The notes under the pieces were generated by a model, which worked only from the letters and a program-made list of their open reading frames with translations, did no database searches and was not told the origin of the DNA. Shown here in pieces: positions 1-12,431 of a DNA stretch of 38,166 nt (position 1 is its first letter; every line of letters begins with the position of its first letter). The translations under genes were made by a program, and so were the position numbers. The stretch is taken from NCBI GenBank assembly GCA_920105805.1, contig CAKKTI010000171.1, positions 2,205-40,370 on the forward strand, written 5' to 3'. The stretch comes from Condylostoma magnum. Taxonomy: Eukaryota; Ciliophora; Heterotrichea; Heterotrichida; Condylostomatidae.

Positions 1-150
1 GTCTTCCTCAGTCTTATCATATTCTTATTTAGAGCTCTATATTTACTCTCTCACTTAATAAAACTTACATTACTTAACTCTGTGTTCCATCTAATCATGC
101 TCCTGGACCTTAGTTCTATATCGGGCTACAATCTACTCACGCTCGTCCAT
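1..150 (-). CDS. PSMC6: 26S proteasome regulatory ATPase Rpt4 (PSMC6), 5' part only
   Basis: First 50 codons of a gene that runs off the left edge. After removal of a 15-nt intron (54-68) the coiled-coil start matches the Rpt4 N-terminus: RYRTKVQEHDQMEHRVK followed by QLREQIQSSKQEYDKTEED, against human DYRKKLLEHKEIDGRLK and ELREQLKELTKQYEKSEND. Rpt4 is one of six AAA+ subunits of the proteasome base ring, and this helix pairs with a neighbouring Rpt subunit. The AAA domain lies outside the window. The ATG at 150-148 is only 8 bp from the divergent SRPRB start codon, so the two genes must share a tiny promoter. The match is short but specific. Confidence 0.8.
54..68 (-). other. 15-nt mini-intron in the Rpt4 gene
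   Basis: On the minus strand the bases are GTAAGTTTTATTAAG, GT to AG, 15 nt. Left in, they add five residues (roughly CKFYQ) in the middle of the Rpt4 coiled coil. Taken out, the joined codon TTG gives QLREQ, exactly matching the family pattern ELREQ. Homology therefore requires the intron. Introns of 15-16 nt are known from heterotrich ciliates such as Stentor and Blepharisma. Confidence 0.85.
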
Positions 151-158
151 TTTATATA

Positions 159-821
159 ATGTGGGAGTGGATAGTAACAGTTCTTCTAATATTAGGCATA
201 GGTGTAATTTGGTATAAAAGAAAGAATTCTGTAGTAAAAGACTAGATTGTGATTTGGGGGCCGTGTGGAGCTGGAAAAACACTACTTTTTAATCAGCTTT
301 TAGGAGAAAGAAAAGTATTGTCTGTTTCTTCTATAAAGGTGAACTAATCTGTGAAATTTATCGGCAAAAGGAAGTTTTAATTAGTTGATATTCCCGGTCA
401 CGGACATTTTGTGCCTGAAGTGCTGAAAAGAATTTAACAGATTCAATGCATTGTGTTTTTAGTAGATTCGACAGATAAAAATTCCTTGAAACAGGCAGCG
501 GAGATGCTTTACGAGTTGTTTATTTCAAAAATATAGCTAAAAATCACTGTGTTTTGTAATAAGTAGGATTTGCCTATGGCTAAAAGAATTTCTATTATTG
601 ACAGTCAGATATGCACGGAAATGTAAGTTTTATATAGTCAAAGACTGAAAATGAGCAAGTCTGAGTATTTAGGAGACAAAAAGGATGATTAACTGAATAC
701 TGGTGATTAAAGATTTGAGATTTCTAATTTACAACATATAGACTTGAAATATTTAGAAGGGTCTTTAGAAGAGAATGGAGTAGATGCTATTTCACGCCAT
801 CTAGAAGAATTTATTAGATAA
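159..821 (+). CDS. SRPRB: Signal recognition particle receptor subunit beta
   Basis: 220 aa, close to the family size. One N-terminal membrane helix (about residues 4-17) is followed by a small GTPase domain: G1 GPCGAGKT (about 30-37), G3 DIPGH (about 71-75) and G4 NKQD (about 129-132). SR-beta anchors SR-alpha in the ER membrane and its GTP state controls release of the signal peptide to the translocon. The ATG at 159 begins MWEWIVTVLLILG; the Rpt4 start is 8 bp upstream. It ends at TAA-TAA (819-824). In-frame TAA and TAG codons fall at Gln positions, including the Q of NKQD. The next gene may start as close as 826. Confidence 0.92.
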
Positions 822-825
822 TAAA

Positions 826-3465
826 ATGGACGATTTGTTTTGTTTGATGTTTGAGTCTCAAGACTTCACAATGAAACCTAATGATTTTAAGTTTTTAGAT
901 GCAAGTGATCTAGTCTCCCTGGGAGTTGTACTGGCATAGCCTTTATAAGAAAGTAATAATTAAGAGTAGATTGAGTTTTTGCTTAGGTTTTTATAGGAGA
1001 ACAATCAGAAAGGTACACTATATAGATTATCTGCTCTAAGTAAAGTCTTTGTTTTGCTAGATAATACATAATTACAGTATTTCGTATAAGCTTCTTCGTT
1101 TATAAAGGAATTTACGCAGATTTAATCACGACTTAAAATCTTGATGATTAAAAAGTTCAACTTGCTTTTGGTATCAATTATGAGTAAGTTGGGCTCTACA
1201 GTTGAGTTGTTTGATTTCTGTATTCAGCTTTAGGACTGTATAAGATTTATGGATAATCGTCCGCTTATTTTCAATATATCAGTCTAAGGATTGATAAGTC
1301 TTAAGAACTACTAAGAAGAACCTATTTCTAGATTAATGAAAGCTTTGGTTTAAGTTTCTGAAATCTAACTTCATAATTCCTAACAGGTCTAATTGTCTGG
1401 GTTGATTTATGAGATATTGTTTAGTAGTCTATAGAATAGGAAAGATAAGTTTTAAGGGCTTATTGAACATCTTGAGAGAAATTTGATCCAATATAGTTCA
1501 ATTTTTAGTAGTGATTAATTGGTTAATCTAGTGAAAGAGTATTAAGAGATATGCAGGCTGTGTAATTAATAGGAAAAAGAGCAAATATTGAAATTAGTTG
1601 GAGGGTAATAAAGACAGAAGCCCTAAAGTGCTAATAAGTAAAGTAGAAATGTTTAGGTTAAATAAAATAACTATGAGAGGAATGTATAATCACTGTAAGC
1701 TACTTTGACAAATGAGCTTAATAAGTGGAAATAATGCAATGTAAAAGATTAAATTTAAGTTATTTCAGCATCAATTACTAAAATGATACATGATTATAGT
1801 GTATATGACGTTGCATAAGAAATTATTAAGCTAATACCTAAAAATAATGTAAGTGATCATGACATTTAAGTATTCTAAAAGCTAAAGCAGGCTATGACGG
1901 CATTTTAAGTGCCATAGAAAAAAGAATTAATACAGAAAATAGATTAATTAGTGTAGGGTTAATAAAGGAAACCTCAAAGATAAGACAACGGCAAGTAAAA
2001 CATAGAAGAGAATAAGTAATAGCACAGTAGAAACAACAGAAATTAATAAGCCAATCCTACCACTTAACCAATAATACAATAAGCTAGTAACCAAGACGAT
2101 TGTTGGGCTGGTATTTAATCTAGTGATAATACAATTAAACCTATTACTTAATCCCAGTCACAAAGAATTATACCTAACAAATAATCTAATAATTTTTAAT
2201 AAGCTAAAGTCTAAAATAATCCTAGATAAAAGAGCATGAATTAATAATAAAGAGTATTAGATAAAGTGTAGAGTAATACTTAAGATACTACTACCAAATC
2301 AGCAAGCTAAATACGACCTTAAAAAAAGGGGAAAATTGAAAATGAGTAGATTAATCCCTCAGATGATCCTTGGGGTGGATTTAATTCAGAATAACCTGAA
2401 ATCAAGCCTATTATTTAATAATAAACTAGTAGAAATTAAAAGGCTCCAAATAAGAAGGGGAAAAATATGTAGTAAAATAACGTTTTAAACATCTTTGATA
2501 ACATTTTTGCATCATAAACTGAAGGAGTTATGAATTCTCTAATTGACATTAATAGAACATAGAGGGCACCCCAAGCTTAACTGTTTGAATAATTAACTCA
2601 GTTTTTAACTCAAAAATTACAGTAGTACTAATCACGGGACAACTATAGGCATTAAGTCAATCAAGTAATAGAAAAAATATCCAACTGTATTCCAGACTAC
2701 GTTGAGCTAAAGGAATCAGGCTCCTTCAGCTTAGATCTATGGCTTCCTGGCACTCCAATTGATATTGTAATGGTGCATGCAGAAGATGATTCTAATTAAC
2801 TAAAGTCTAGAGTGTAAGCAGGGCTATAGACTATTGGACAATTGCAGATGATTTAGTAAAAGAGATTCAGCTTTTTCAAGTTCATTGATGAGGAAAGCTA
2901 GCTCTAATTTAATATAACTGATTTAAATCAGCATTCGTTGATTACTACTAGCTTATTAAGCTGTTACTAGCAATAAGATCGAAGATTTTAGTAATTGGTT
3001 AAACTAGTAAAGATTTGGGCTACTGAAAATCAGATTAATAGCAATAGAACTATCAATGGATTTGGATGAACTATGCTTGTTTTAGGATTTCTATTAGTAA
3101 CAAAACCTCCTGTACTTAAGTCCTTGTAAAGCACTGAATTTACTCCCGTAGTAATTGAAGATATAAACTATGGATTTAATAAGAATATGTAATGGAGAAG
3201 TAATAATAAATGCAATCTGGGAGAGTTGTTTTATAAATTTTTGATTTATTATGGTGAGTATTAGATTAAAAATGATAGAATAGTAATAAATACTGCTGAA
3301 GGGAAGGAATACAATATCAAGTAAAATAATTAGTTGTATGCGGTTACACATCCCTTTAATCCTGATTAAAATCCCAATTAGAATTTATTGAAGAATAAAA
3401 ATAACTCGAATTTGATAGTAAACAAAATGAGAGATACTTATAACAAAATTATTAGCTTAGATTAG
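826..3465 (+). CDS. Trf4/Cid1-like non-canonical nucleotidyltransferase, probably catalytically dead
   Basis: About 879 aa. The N-terminal two thirds are Gln/Asn/Lys-rich and low in complexity. From about residue 605 the protein aligns with non-canonical poly(A)/poly(U) polymerases: SGSFSLDLWLPGTPIDIVMV against GSYSTDLYLPGSDIDCVV of Trf4, then FKFIDEE, VKIWA, the central-domain motif GFGWTMLVLGFLL and PPVLKSLQ, and the PAP-associated NLGELFYKFLIYY and THPFNPDQN. Two of the three metal-binding Asp positions are changed: Pro at residue 644 (codon 2755-2757) and Asn at 696 (2911-2913). The family adds A or U to RNA 3' ends; this copy may bind RNA or act as a partner subunit. Later in-frame Met codons (847, 871) are alternative starts. 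The end is TAG 3463 or TGA 3472. Confidence 0.82.
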
Positions 3466-3474
3466 ATAATATGA

Positions 3475-3732
3475 TAATTAAGTTAAATTCATAGTATTTG
3501 TCATTGAAAATGATTATTTGTAGTAAACAAAAAATGATTTTAAATTATACTGTTATAATTAATATATTAATTTAATTAGAATTTACTAAAAATAATACAA
3601 TTGACTATATAGTAAATCTGAGATTTTTATGCATATTTGGAATATATTTTTAAATAATAATTTGACAATTACAAATTTAAAAATATTAAAACGGGAGAAA
3701 GTAGAAATTCGATATAACGTTGTAATAGTTTA
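3475..3732. other. AT-rich intergenic stretch, nothing recognisable
   Basis: Very AT-rich spacer between the nucleotidyltransferase and the next start codon. No conserved coding signal, RNA gene or repeat was seen. It presumably holds the short 3' UTR of one gene and the promoter of the next. Confidence 0.5.
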
Positions 3733-4146
3733 ATGGTAACTGTGCACAAAAAATAAGGAGTAGGCAATGTCTTTAAGCAATACATAAGAAATAGGGAGAA
3801 ACAGAGTAAAGAATTGGCAATTTTAAGCGAGTGATTTAGTATTTGATATCTTAGGGAAATATACTACCTATTAGTATTAATAAGTAAAAGGTTAGTTAAA
3901 GATGCATATGCTGTAGTATTCATAATAAAAAGTGGGCAACATAGTAATTTAGTACTTTGTGCTTAATTCTAACTTATTTTATAACATATTTTTAAAACAA
4001 TAAGTGAATCATTAGTGGATATTTAAAATATAAAACCATTTTTTATAATTAGCTAGTATAACATTGTTTTAAGTATATAGATGGTATTTAAGTATAGCAA
4101 TCATAGCTGGTTAATCTGCAATAATCTAGTTAATTTATACTTATGA
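3733..4146 (+). CDS. Small unknown protein
   Basis: 137 aa, beginning MVTVHKKQGVGNVFKQY and ending NNLVNLYL before TGA-TAA (4144-4149). This frame has many G-first codons (about one in five), more than the two others, which supports coding. The chain is mixed helical with hydrophobic stretches around YAVVFIIKSG and LVLCAQFQLIL, and no clear membrane helix. No family is recognised. The neighbours do not suggest a role. Confidence 0.55.
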
Positions 4147-4248
4147 TAACTGTATCTTTATACAATTTAAATACCTTATAATACTCTATGCCTATTTAAG
4201 CAATTCAATAAGTTTAAACTATTTCATATTTTATCAAAATAAATTCTA

Positions 4249-4608
4249 ATGTCAAAATAAAAATTTCCAAATGACTTCTTCACAATAGCAGGCTCTCCCA
4301 GAAGCGTAATGAAACTCCCAGCAATTAATTCCCCAAGACAATACAACCAACAAAAGTAAAAATCAGAACAAAAACTAATAAACCCTCCCTTTTCTCCTTC
4401 CTCTACACAAGTCATAAGAAAAACATTTAACCCAAAGTAACTTCACAGACTATCAATTCCGCATGGATTAAGACACAGGAAAAAGCTTCCTCATTTAAAG
4501 CCACTGATTCACAGTAATCACTTTATAATTAGATCCTTCGACTCTTCAAATCTAAGACAATTGTACCAAAGTCCCAAGTTAGGTTTAACTTTTGCTAAAC
4601 CAGAGTAA
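4249..4608 (+). CDS. Small basic, Ser/Pro-rich unknown protein
   Basis: 119 aa from an ATG (start MSKQKFPNDFFTIAGSPRSV) to TAA at 4606, 23 bp before the 5-oxoprolinase start. It is basic and rich in Ser, Pro, Asn and His, with segments such as LHRLSIPHGLRHRKKLPH, and is probably disordered. No family is recognised. A second plus-strand frame starting at 4271 (MTSSQQQALPEAQ) is nearly as plausible, so the frame is uncertain although coding on this strand seems likely. Confidence 0.42.
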
Positions 4609-4631
4609 GTAAATATTAATATCTTAAAAAA

Positions 4632-7600
4632 ATGCGATACAGATTTGCTATAGATAGAGGTGGAACCTTTACAGATATTTACTGTGAAGTAATTAATCCA
4701 GATAATTCAACCAGCATAGTCGTAAGGAAACTGCTATCAGAAGATCCTTTAAACTACCCTGATGCTCCTTCAGAAGGTATTAGAAGGATTATAAGTGAAT
4801 TTAATAGAATTACTATTGAGGGGAATATTCCTACTAGTGAAATCGAATGAATACGTATGGGTACAACAGTAGCTACTAACGCCTTATTAGAAAGAAAAGG
4901 AGAAAGAATTGCTTTATTGGTTACAAAGGGCTTTAAGGACTTGCTGAAGATTGGAAATTAATCTAGACCTGAAATTTTTAACTTAAATATATAAAGAGGA
5001 GAGTAGATATATGAAACAGTCTGTGAAATAGATGAAAGGATTGGTGTTTATGATGAGTAAGATGATTGTGAAACTGCTATAGGAAAAGACGGTAAAACTT
5101 ACAGTATAATACAACCTTTAAATCTACAATAAGTTAGGTAATAATTACTATAGATACAGCAGTAAGGCATTAAAGCATTAGCTATCTCTTTCATCCACTC
5201 ATATGCATATTCAGTACATGAAGACCAAGTAAGTTAATTAGCCTATAGCCTAGGCTTTGATTATATAGCTACTTCTAGTAGTATAATGCCTATGATAAAA
5301 TACCTACCAAGAACATCAACAGCGGCTATTGATGCATACTTAACACCATGTATATAGCGCTACTTACACACATTCTAATCCCAATTCGATGCAAATATAG
5401 TAAATATTCCTATACTATTCATGAAATCTGATGGAAACCTTGCAAAAATGAAAGATTTCATAGGGTCTCGGTCAGTGCTATCCGGCCCAGCTGGAGGAGT
5501 TGTAGGTTATTCCTAAGTTTCCCCATTACCAGCCATAGGATTTGACATGGGAGGTACATCTACAGATGTTTCTAGATATAATGGAAATTTTGAGCTGAAT
5601 TATGAGGGAGAAGTGTCGAAAATCCCTATTTTAGCTACTCATTAAAACATAACAACAGTTGCAGCGGGAGGAGGCTCCAGACTGTTTTTTAGTAACGGGA
5701 TATACATAGTAGGGCCTGAGAGTGCTGGAGCAGACCCAGGGCCAGTTTGTTATGGTAAAAATGGCTTTCTAACTGTAACTGATGCTAATTTAGTACTTGG
5801 AAGGCTGCTACCTAATTTTTTCCCGAAAATATTTGGAGAAGATGAAGATTAACCATTGGATATGCAAAAAACAGTTGAATAATTCTAGAAATTAGCTGAT
5901 TTTATTAATGATTAGAATAGTTAAGATAAAAGTATTGAAGAAATTGCTATGGGTTTTATATAAGTTGCAAATGAGTCTATGTGTAGGCCTATTAGAGCGA
6001 TTACTTAGGCTAGGGGATTTGACCCCAAGAATCATACCTTGAGTTGTTTTGGAGGGGCCAGTGGACAGCATGCTTGTGCTATGGCTTAGTAATTAGGAGT
6101 AAAGCAAGTGTTTATACATAAATATAGCGGAATTTTAAGTGCTTATGGGATGGGACTAGCTGATATTTCTGTTGATGAGTAAGTTCCTCTAGGAAAAGTT
6201 ATTACAAGGGAAAATTGTGTATAAAACAGCGTCTTATAGGAAATTTAGACTATTTTTGAAGAATTGATGCGTAAAGTTGTGCAAAAGTTAGATTATGAAG
6301 ATAATGAAGTGCTGAAACATCTAAATTTAAGATTTTCTGGGTCGGATACTAGTATTTCTGTTATGTTTTAAAATATTGAGCAGTGTATTGCAGATTTTAG
6401 AGACTAATATGAAAAAGAACATGGATTTGTATGGGAAAATAGATAAATTATAGTTGATGATGTAAGAGTAAAGGGTATTGGAAAAGTTATGAAGCTTAAA
6501 GATGATTTGATAGAACACAGAGAATTTCCTGCCCCAGAAATTATTACTTAAACTATATTTACTGTAGACAACTAAATATAAAGATTACCTACTCCAGTTT
6601 ACTAATTAAGTAGCCTTCCCCCTGAGTCCTAAATCAAAGGGCCTTGTATAATTATTAACGAGACTAGTACTATCGTTGTAGAACCACAATGCACAGCCAA
6701 TATAACATAACACGGCAATGTACACATAAATATAAACACTAAAACACAAAAAATCACTGCAAGTCTAGACCAAGTACAACTTTCTCTATTTGGCCACAGA
6801 TTCATGAGCATAGCAGAATAAATGGGAAGAGTGCTTCAACGTACATCAATTTCCACGAATATAAAGGAAAGACTGGACTACTCATGTGCTATTTTTGGCC
6901 CGGATGGAAAACTAGTGGCAAATGCTCCCCATTTGCCAGTACATTTAGGATCAATGTAGGAAGCTGTGATTTCTTAAATAAACTATTTATAAGAAAACTG
7001 AAAAGAAGGAGAAGTAGTGTGTTCTAATCATCCGTCAATGGGAGGATCGCATTTGCCAGATATAACAGTGATTACTCCTGTATTCCATGAAAACACTCCA
7101 GTATTCTATGTAGCTAGCAGAGGACATCATGCAGATATAGGGGGAATAGCTCCTGGATCAATGCCACCCTTTTCTAGATTTTTATCAGAGGAAGGATGTG
7201 CTATTGAATCGTTAAAAATAGTTGAAAATGGAGTTTTCTAAGAAGAACGTATACAGGAAATTTTAATAGAATCAAATACTAGGAATTTAAGAGACAATTT
7301 ATCGGATTTATAAGCCTAAATATCTGCTAATAACAAAGGTATTAATTTATTACAAGATCTTATACAAGAATACTCCTTAGAAGTAGTATAAGCCTATATG
7401 GGCTTTATATAATAAGCTGCTAGATAATGTGTTTAGAATTTATTATTAGACGTGGCTTAAAAATACGGCCCAGAGTTAAAGGCTAAGGACTATATGGATG
7501 ATGGCAGTAAGATAAAACTCAGTATAAGTATAAACACTGATACTAAACACGCTGTATTTAATTTCAAGGGTACCTAATTACAGTCCCTAAGCAATATAAA

Positions 7601-8309
7601 CTCCCCATATGCAGTAACAAAATCAGCTATAATATACTGCCTCAGATGCATGGTAGACAGTGAAATCCCCTTAAACCAGGGCTGTTTGGACCCAATTACT
7701 CTCATAACTCCTAATAATTCCCTGCTAAACCCATCATACCAAGCTGCAGTGGTCGGAGGAAATGTACTTACGTCTTAAAGAATAACAGATGTTATATTCA
7801 AAGCGTTTTAACACTGCGGGGCAAGTCAGGGATGTATGAATAACCTTACATTCGGGGATTCTACCTTCGGCTATTATGAAACAATTGCTGGAGGGGCAGG
7901 TGCAGGTAAAACTTTTAACGGGGAGAGTGGAGTGCATACCCATATGACTAATACTAGAATTACTGATATAGAAGTACTGGAAACTAGATACCCTATAAGA
8001 GTTGTTTAGTTTGGGTTAAGGAAGGGAAGTGGGGGTGTTGGTAAATATACAGGAGGAGATGGATGTGTAAGAGAAATTTAGTTTTTGAGGGAACTTTAAG
8101 TAGGGATTTTATCAGAAAGGAGGGTTTTCAAGCCATATGGACTTGAGGGAGGTAAGAGTGGCTAGAGAGGAGAAAATATATGAGTAAAGAATAGTGGAGT
8201 AACGTTCAATCTTGGAGGCAAGAACTCCTTTATAGCTGATAGACTAGATAAAATAGCTATTTACACCCCAGGGGGTGGTGGCTTTGGAATATGTAGTAAA
8301 ACACCTTAA
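4632..8309 (+). CDS. OPLAH: 5-oxoprolinase (ATP-hydrolysing)
   Basis: About 1,225 aa, full length for the family. It opens 5-oxo-L-proline to glutamate with ATP hydrolysis, the last step in recycling of the gamma-glutamyl cycle, and is cytosolic. Visible landmarks are the hydantoinase-A nucleotide site IDRGGTFTD at the start, [18 protein letters not shown], the second phosphate motif [39 protein letters not shown] and [12 protein letters not shown], then the hydantoinase-B half with [21 protein letters not shown] and YTPGGGGFG at the C-terminus. TGA is used as Trp (for example 4848-4850 before IRMGTT, and 6999-7001) and TAA/TAG as Gln throughout. No intron is needed. It ends at TAA 8307 or TGA 8316, touching the MCM7 stop on the other strand. 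Confidence 0.97.
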
Positions 8310-8318
8310 AAATAATGA

Positions 8319-10510
<2,192 letters not shown>

Positions 10511-10511
<1 letters not shown>

Positions 10512-11290
10512 TATATTAATAATTGGGGCTAGGTAAATGAGTTATTTTCCATTGTAGGGAATTATGGATGAGGGGATATATAATAAGGAGTTGAGGTTTT
10601 GTATAGATGTGTTAAATTAAACAATTAATTAATCATAGCTTGCTTTTAATGGGGAAAACTTGCTGTAGCTTTAATCATACTTGCATTGAGACTTTAGGCG
10701 TAATCTTGGCAAATTTATTTTTATTTAGTAGCTTTTTTGTTTATTTACAGAAAGTTAACGGTTTTTAGGTCTATTTAAGCTTTTGAATAAGCTAGTTTCT
10801 TACTGTTGAAAATGGTTTGAGTCGTTTTAGATATGAGGTAGAAAGTTATTCTTTTTCCCTGATTAATTTAAAATTTTCCTTATAAAATCACTGCTATTTA
10901 TTTTGCATGAGGTAATTTAATATTTTGTTGGACTTCCAGGGTTTAAGTATTTCTTAAAGACTATTTATGTTTCAGTTTAAAGCATATTTTTATTATTTAA
11001 TGTCTGTTAGATTAAACAATTATATTTTATGAGGATAATTTAATAATCAATTTGTTGTATATACGGTAAGGTTTGAAGAGATACCTATATTTTAGTGTTA
11101 TTAGATGTCTTAGAATTGAGAAATAGATTTAGATACAATTTGTAATAGTATTTACATTGATAAAAGGACTATTGAATGAATCCTTAAAGCAACAATTTAG
11201 ATTTAGAAAAGATCTCGATATATTTGAGCATTAACGTATAAACTGCATTATCTTAAAAATTGCATTAAACTCACTATATAATACTTTCAT
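10511..11290 (-). CDS. Candidate upstream ORF overlapping the MCM7 start (contested frame)
   Basis: An ORF from ATG 11290 (MKVLYSEFNAIFKIMQ) runs 259 codons to a TAA whose last A is the first base of the MCM7 ATG (TAATG). Its second half is Ala-rich for this AT-rich DNA (about 9%, e.g. DYAQSLNASMIKATASF), which argues for coding. The competing frame is that of MCM7 itself, open from ATG 10985 (MLQTETQIVFKKYLNPGSP) as a 158-residue Ser/Asn/Gln-rich extension. Only one is likely real over 10512-10985. No family is recognised in either. Confidence 0.35.
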
Positions 11291-11502
11291 GAGTATTAAT
11301 GATAAAAAGGCAGCTTCAAATTTTATATAGTATAACTTTATATATAATAAAATCCAATAATTAATCTTTTCTTACAAACCTCGCTTTATTCTATCATTTC
11401 TTATTCATTTTTGCAAATACAACCTTATTGAGTTTTTAATACATCAGTATATGCAATCTCAATCCTAATGCACTCCCTGAAATACACTAAAAATCATCAT
11501 AA

Positions 11503-12016
11503 ATGCCAATAGACATTCTATTCTTCTAATCAATACAAACACTCATAGATTCATTCTATGCTCTAAAATCTAAAGTAATTAAAATTGAGCAATTATTCTT
11601 ATACAAAAACCTTCTAAAAGTCCAAGCTTACCTTAAATTTTCTTCAAAGAAAAATATGGTAATAAATAATGCAGGGGTAACAGAACTTCTAGAGTCTGGT
11701 AATATTTACTTAGAAAGATGAGGCTTCATCCCAAGTTAATCAAACAATCGCTGGATTACTAGGCGAAGTTTCATACAGTGGAACTGATGCATAGAGATGG
11801 ACAAATCAAATTTGTGAAGAGGTGGTGACCAAACTCAAGGACATGAATTCTAATTTCAAATTCTGCGTCACTTGTGTAATTTTATAAAAGGATAAGGCTG
11901 GGCTTCATATCAACTCCACTTGCTATTGGGATGCAAACACTGACGGAAGCGTTGTTGTAAAGTGGGAAAATGATAGCTTATACTGTATTGTCAACGTATT
12001 TGGGCTAGCTTTTTAG
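11503..12016 (+). CDS. Tctex-type dynein light chain
   Basis: The C-terminal 110 residues match DYNLT/Tctex1: SQVNQTIAGLLGEVSYSG, RWTNQICEEVVTKLK, FKFCVTCVILQKDKAGLH, CYWDANTDGSVVVKWEN and CIVNVFGLAF, where the human protein ends CIVSAFGLSI. This dimeric light chain binds the dynein intermediate chain and serves cytoplasmic and axonemal dyneins. Removing the predicted 16-nt (11659-11674) and 15-nt (11699-11713) introns gives about 160 aa from ATG 11503, with a helical 52-residue N-terminal extension starting MPIDILFFQSIQTLIDSF. Alternative starts are 11656 and 11669. The gene ends at TAG-TAA (12014-12019) exactly at the family C-terminus. Identity is certain; the 5' exon is less so. Confidence 0.88.
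11659..11674 (+). other. Predicted 16-nt mini-intron in the dynein light chain gene
   Basis: GTAATAAATAATGCAG, GT to AG. Its removal joins the upstream open frame that starts at 11503 to the Tctex frame (a +1 shift that 16 nt corrects). It also makes ATG 11656 usable. The support is frame restoration, not homology. Confidence 0.6.
11699..11713 (+). other. Predicted 15-nt mini-intron in the dynein light chain gene
   Basis: GTAATATTTACTTAG, GT to AG, same length and style as the intron proven in Rpt4. Being 15 nt it does not change the frame. If retained it would add VIFTQ just before the conserved helix, in the poorly conserved N-terminal part. Confidence 0.6.
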
Positions 12017-12019
12017 TAA

Positions 12020-12431
12020 ACGTTTTTATAGGTTTAAATTATGTTCTGTATTGAAATATATTGAAAGTTATAAAAATTTGAAAACGTTTTTAAAAGTTTA
12101 AAAATTGAGTAATTTAATGCTTGAATTTCTGAAAATAATTAGCTTTACAGGTATAAGAGATTACTATTGGATGCAAATTCTTAATTTTTTAGTTTTCTAA
12201 TAGTATATAACGCATAGTCTTATTGATGTATTCAGTATATGAGTTTTACAAAACCTTTATTAGAACTTATGAAAAATTATATTTTACAATTGCTACCTGT
12301 CTAATGATATATAATTATCTACTTTGCAATTTTATTTTCAAATACTCTTCCAAAATTAATCTAATAACTATCAATCCTAATAACTCCATCTTACAATTTT
12401 TTTATGTTTTTCCCCACCAATAAATAAAAAA
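12020..12431. other. AT-rich intergenic stretch
   Basis: Spacer between the dynein light chain and the CoA-transferase. It contains one stretch (12223-12423) free of all three stop triplets that would encode a hydrophobic Phe/Tyr/Asn-rich peptide. No homology or start context supports it as a gene. Otherwise nothing is recognised. Confidence 0.4.

Noticed and set aside
3712-3760. tRNA-like D-arm (AGTT TAATGGT AACT) in an AT-rich spacer
   Set aside because: No anticodon stem, T-arm or matching acceptor strand follows at the required distances; the bases overlap the start of a small gene.
4224-4415. Minus-strand 63-residue frame ending at TGA
   Set aside because: Cys/Phe-rich and hydrophobic, as expected for the complement of a Lys/Gln/Ser-rich plus-strand frame; no family match.
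5228-5240. GTAAGTTAATTAG inside 5-oxoprolinase, resembling a mini-intron
   Set aside because: The encoded residues (EDQVSQLAYSLGF) align without gap to the human enzyme, so the segment is coding.
11394-11655. Minus-strand frame reading ...SMSVCIDQKNRMSIGIYDD... to TGA-TAG
   Set aside because: Protein-like but without a usable start. The plus strand over the same bases gives an ATG-started frame that joins the dynein light chain through a 16-nt intron, which explains the region better.
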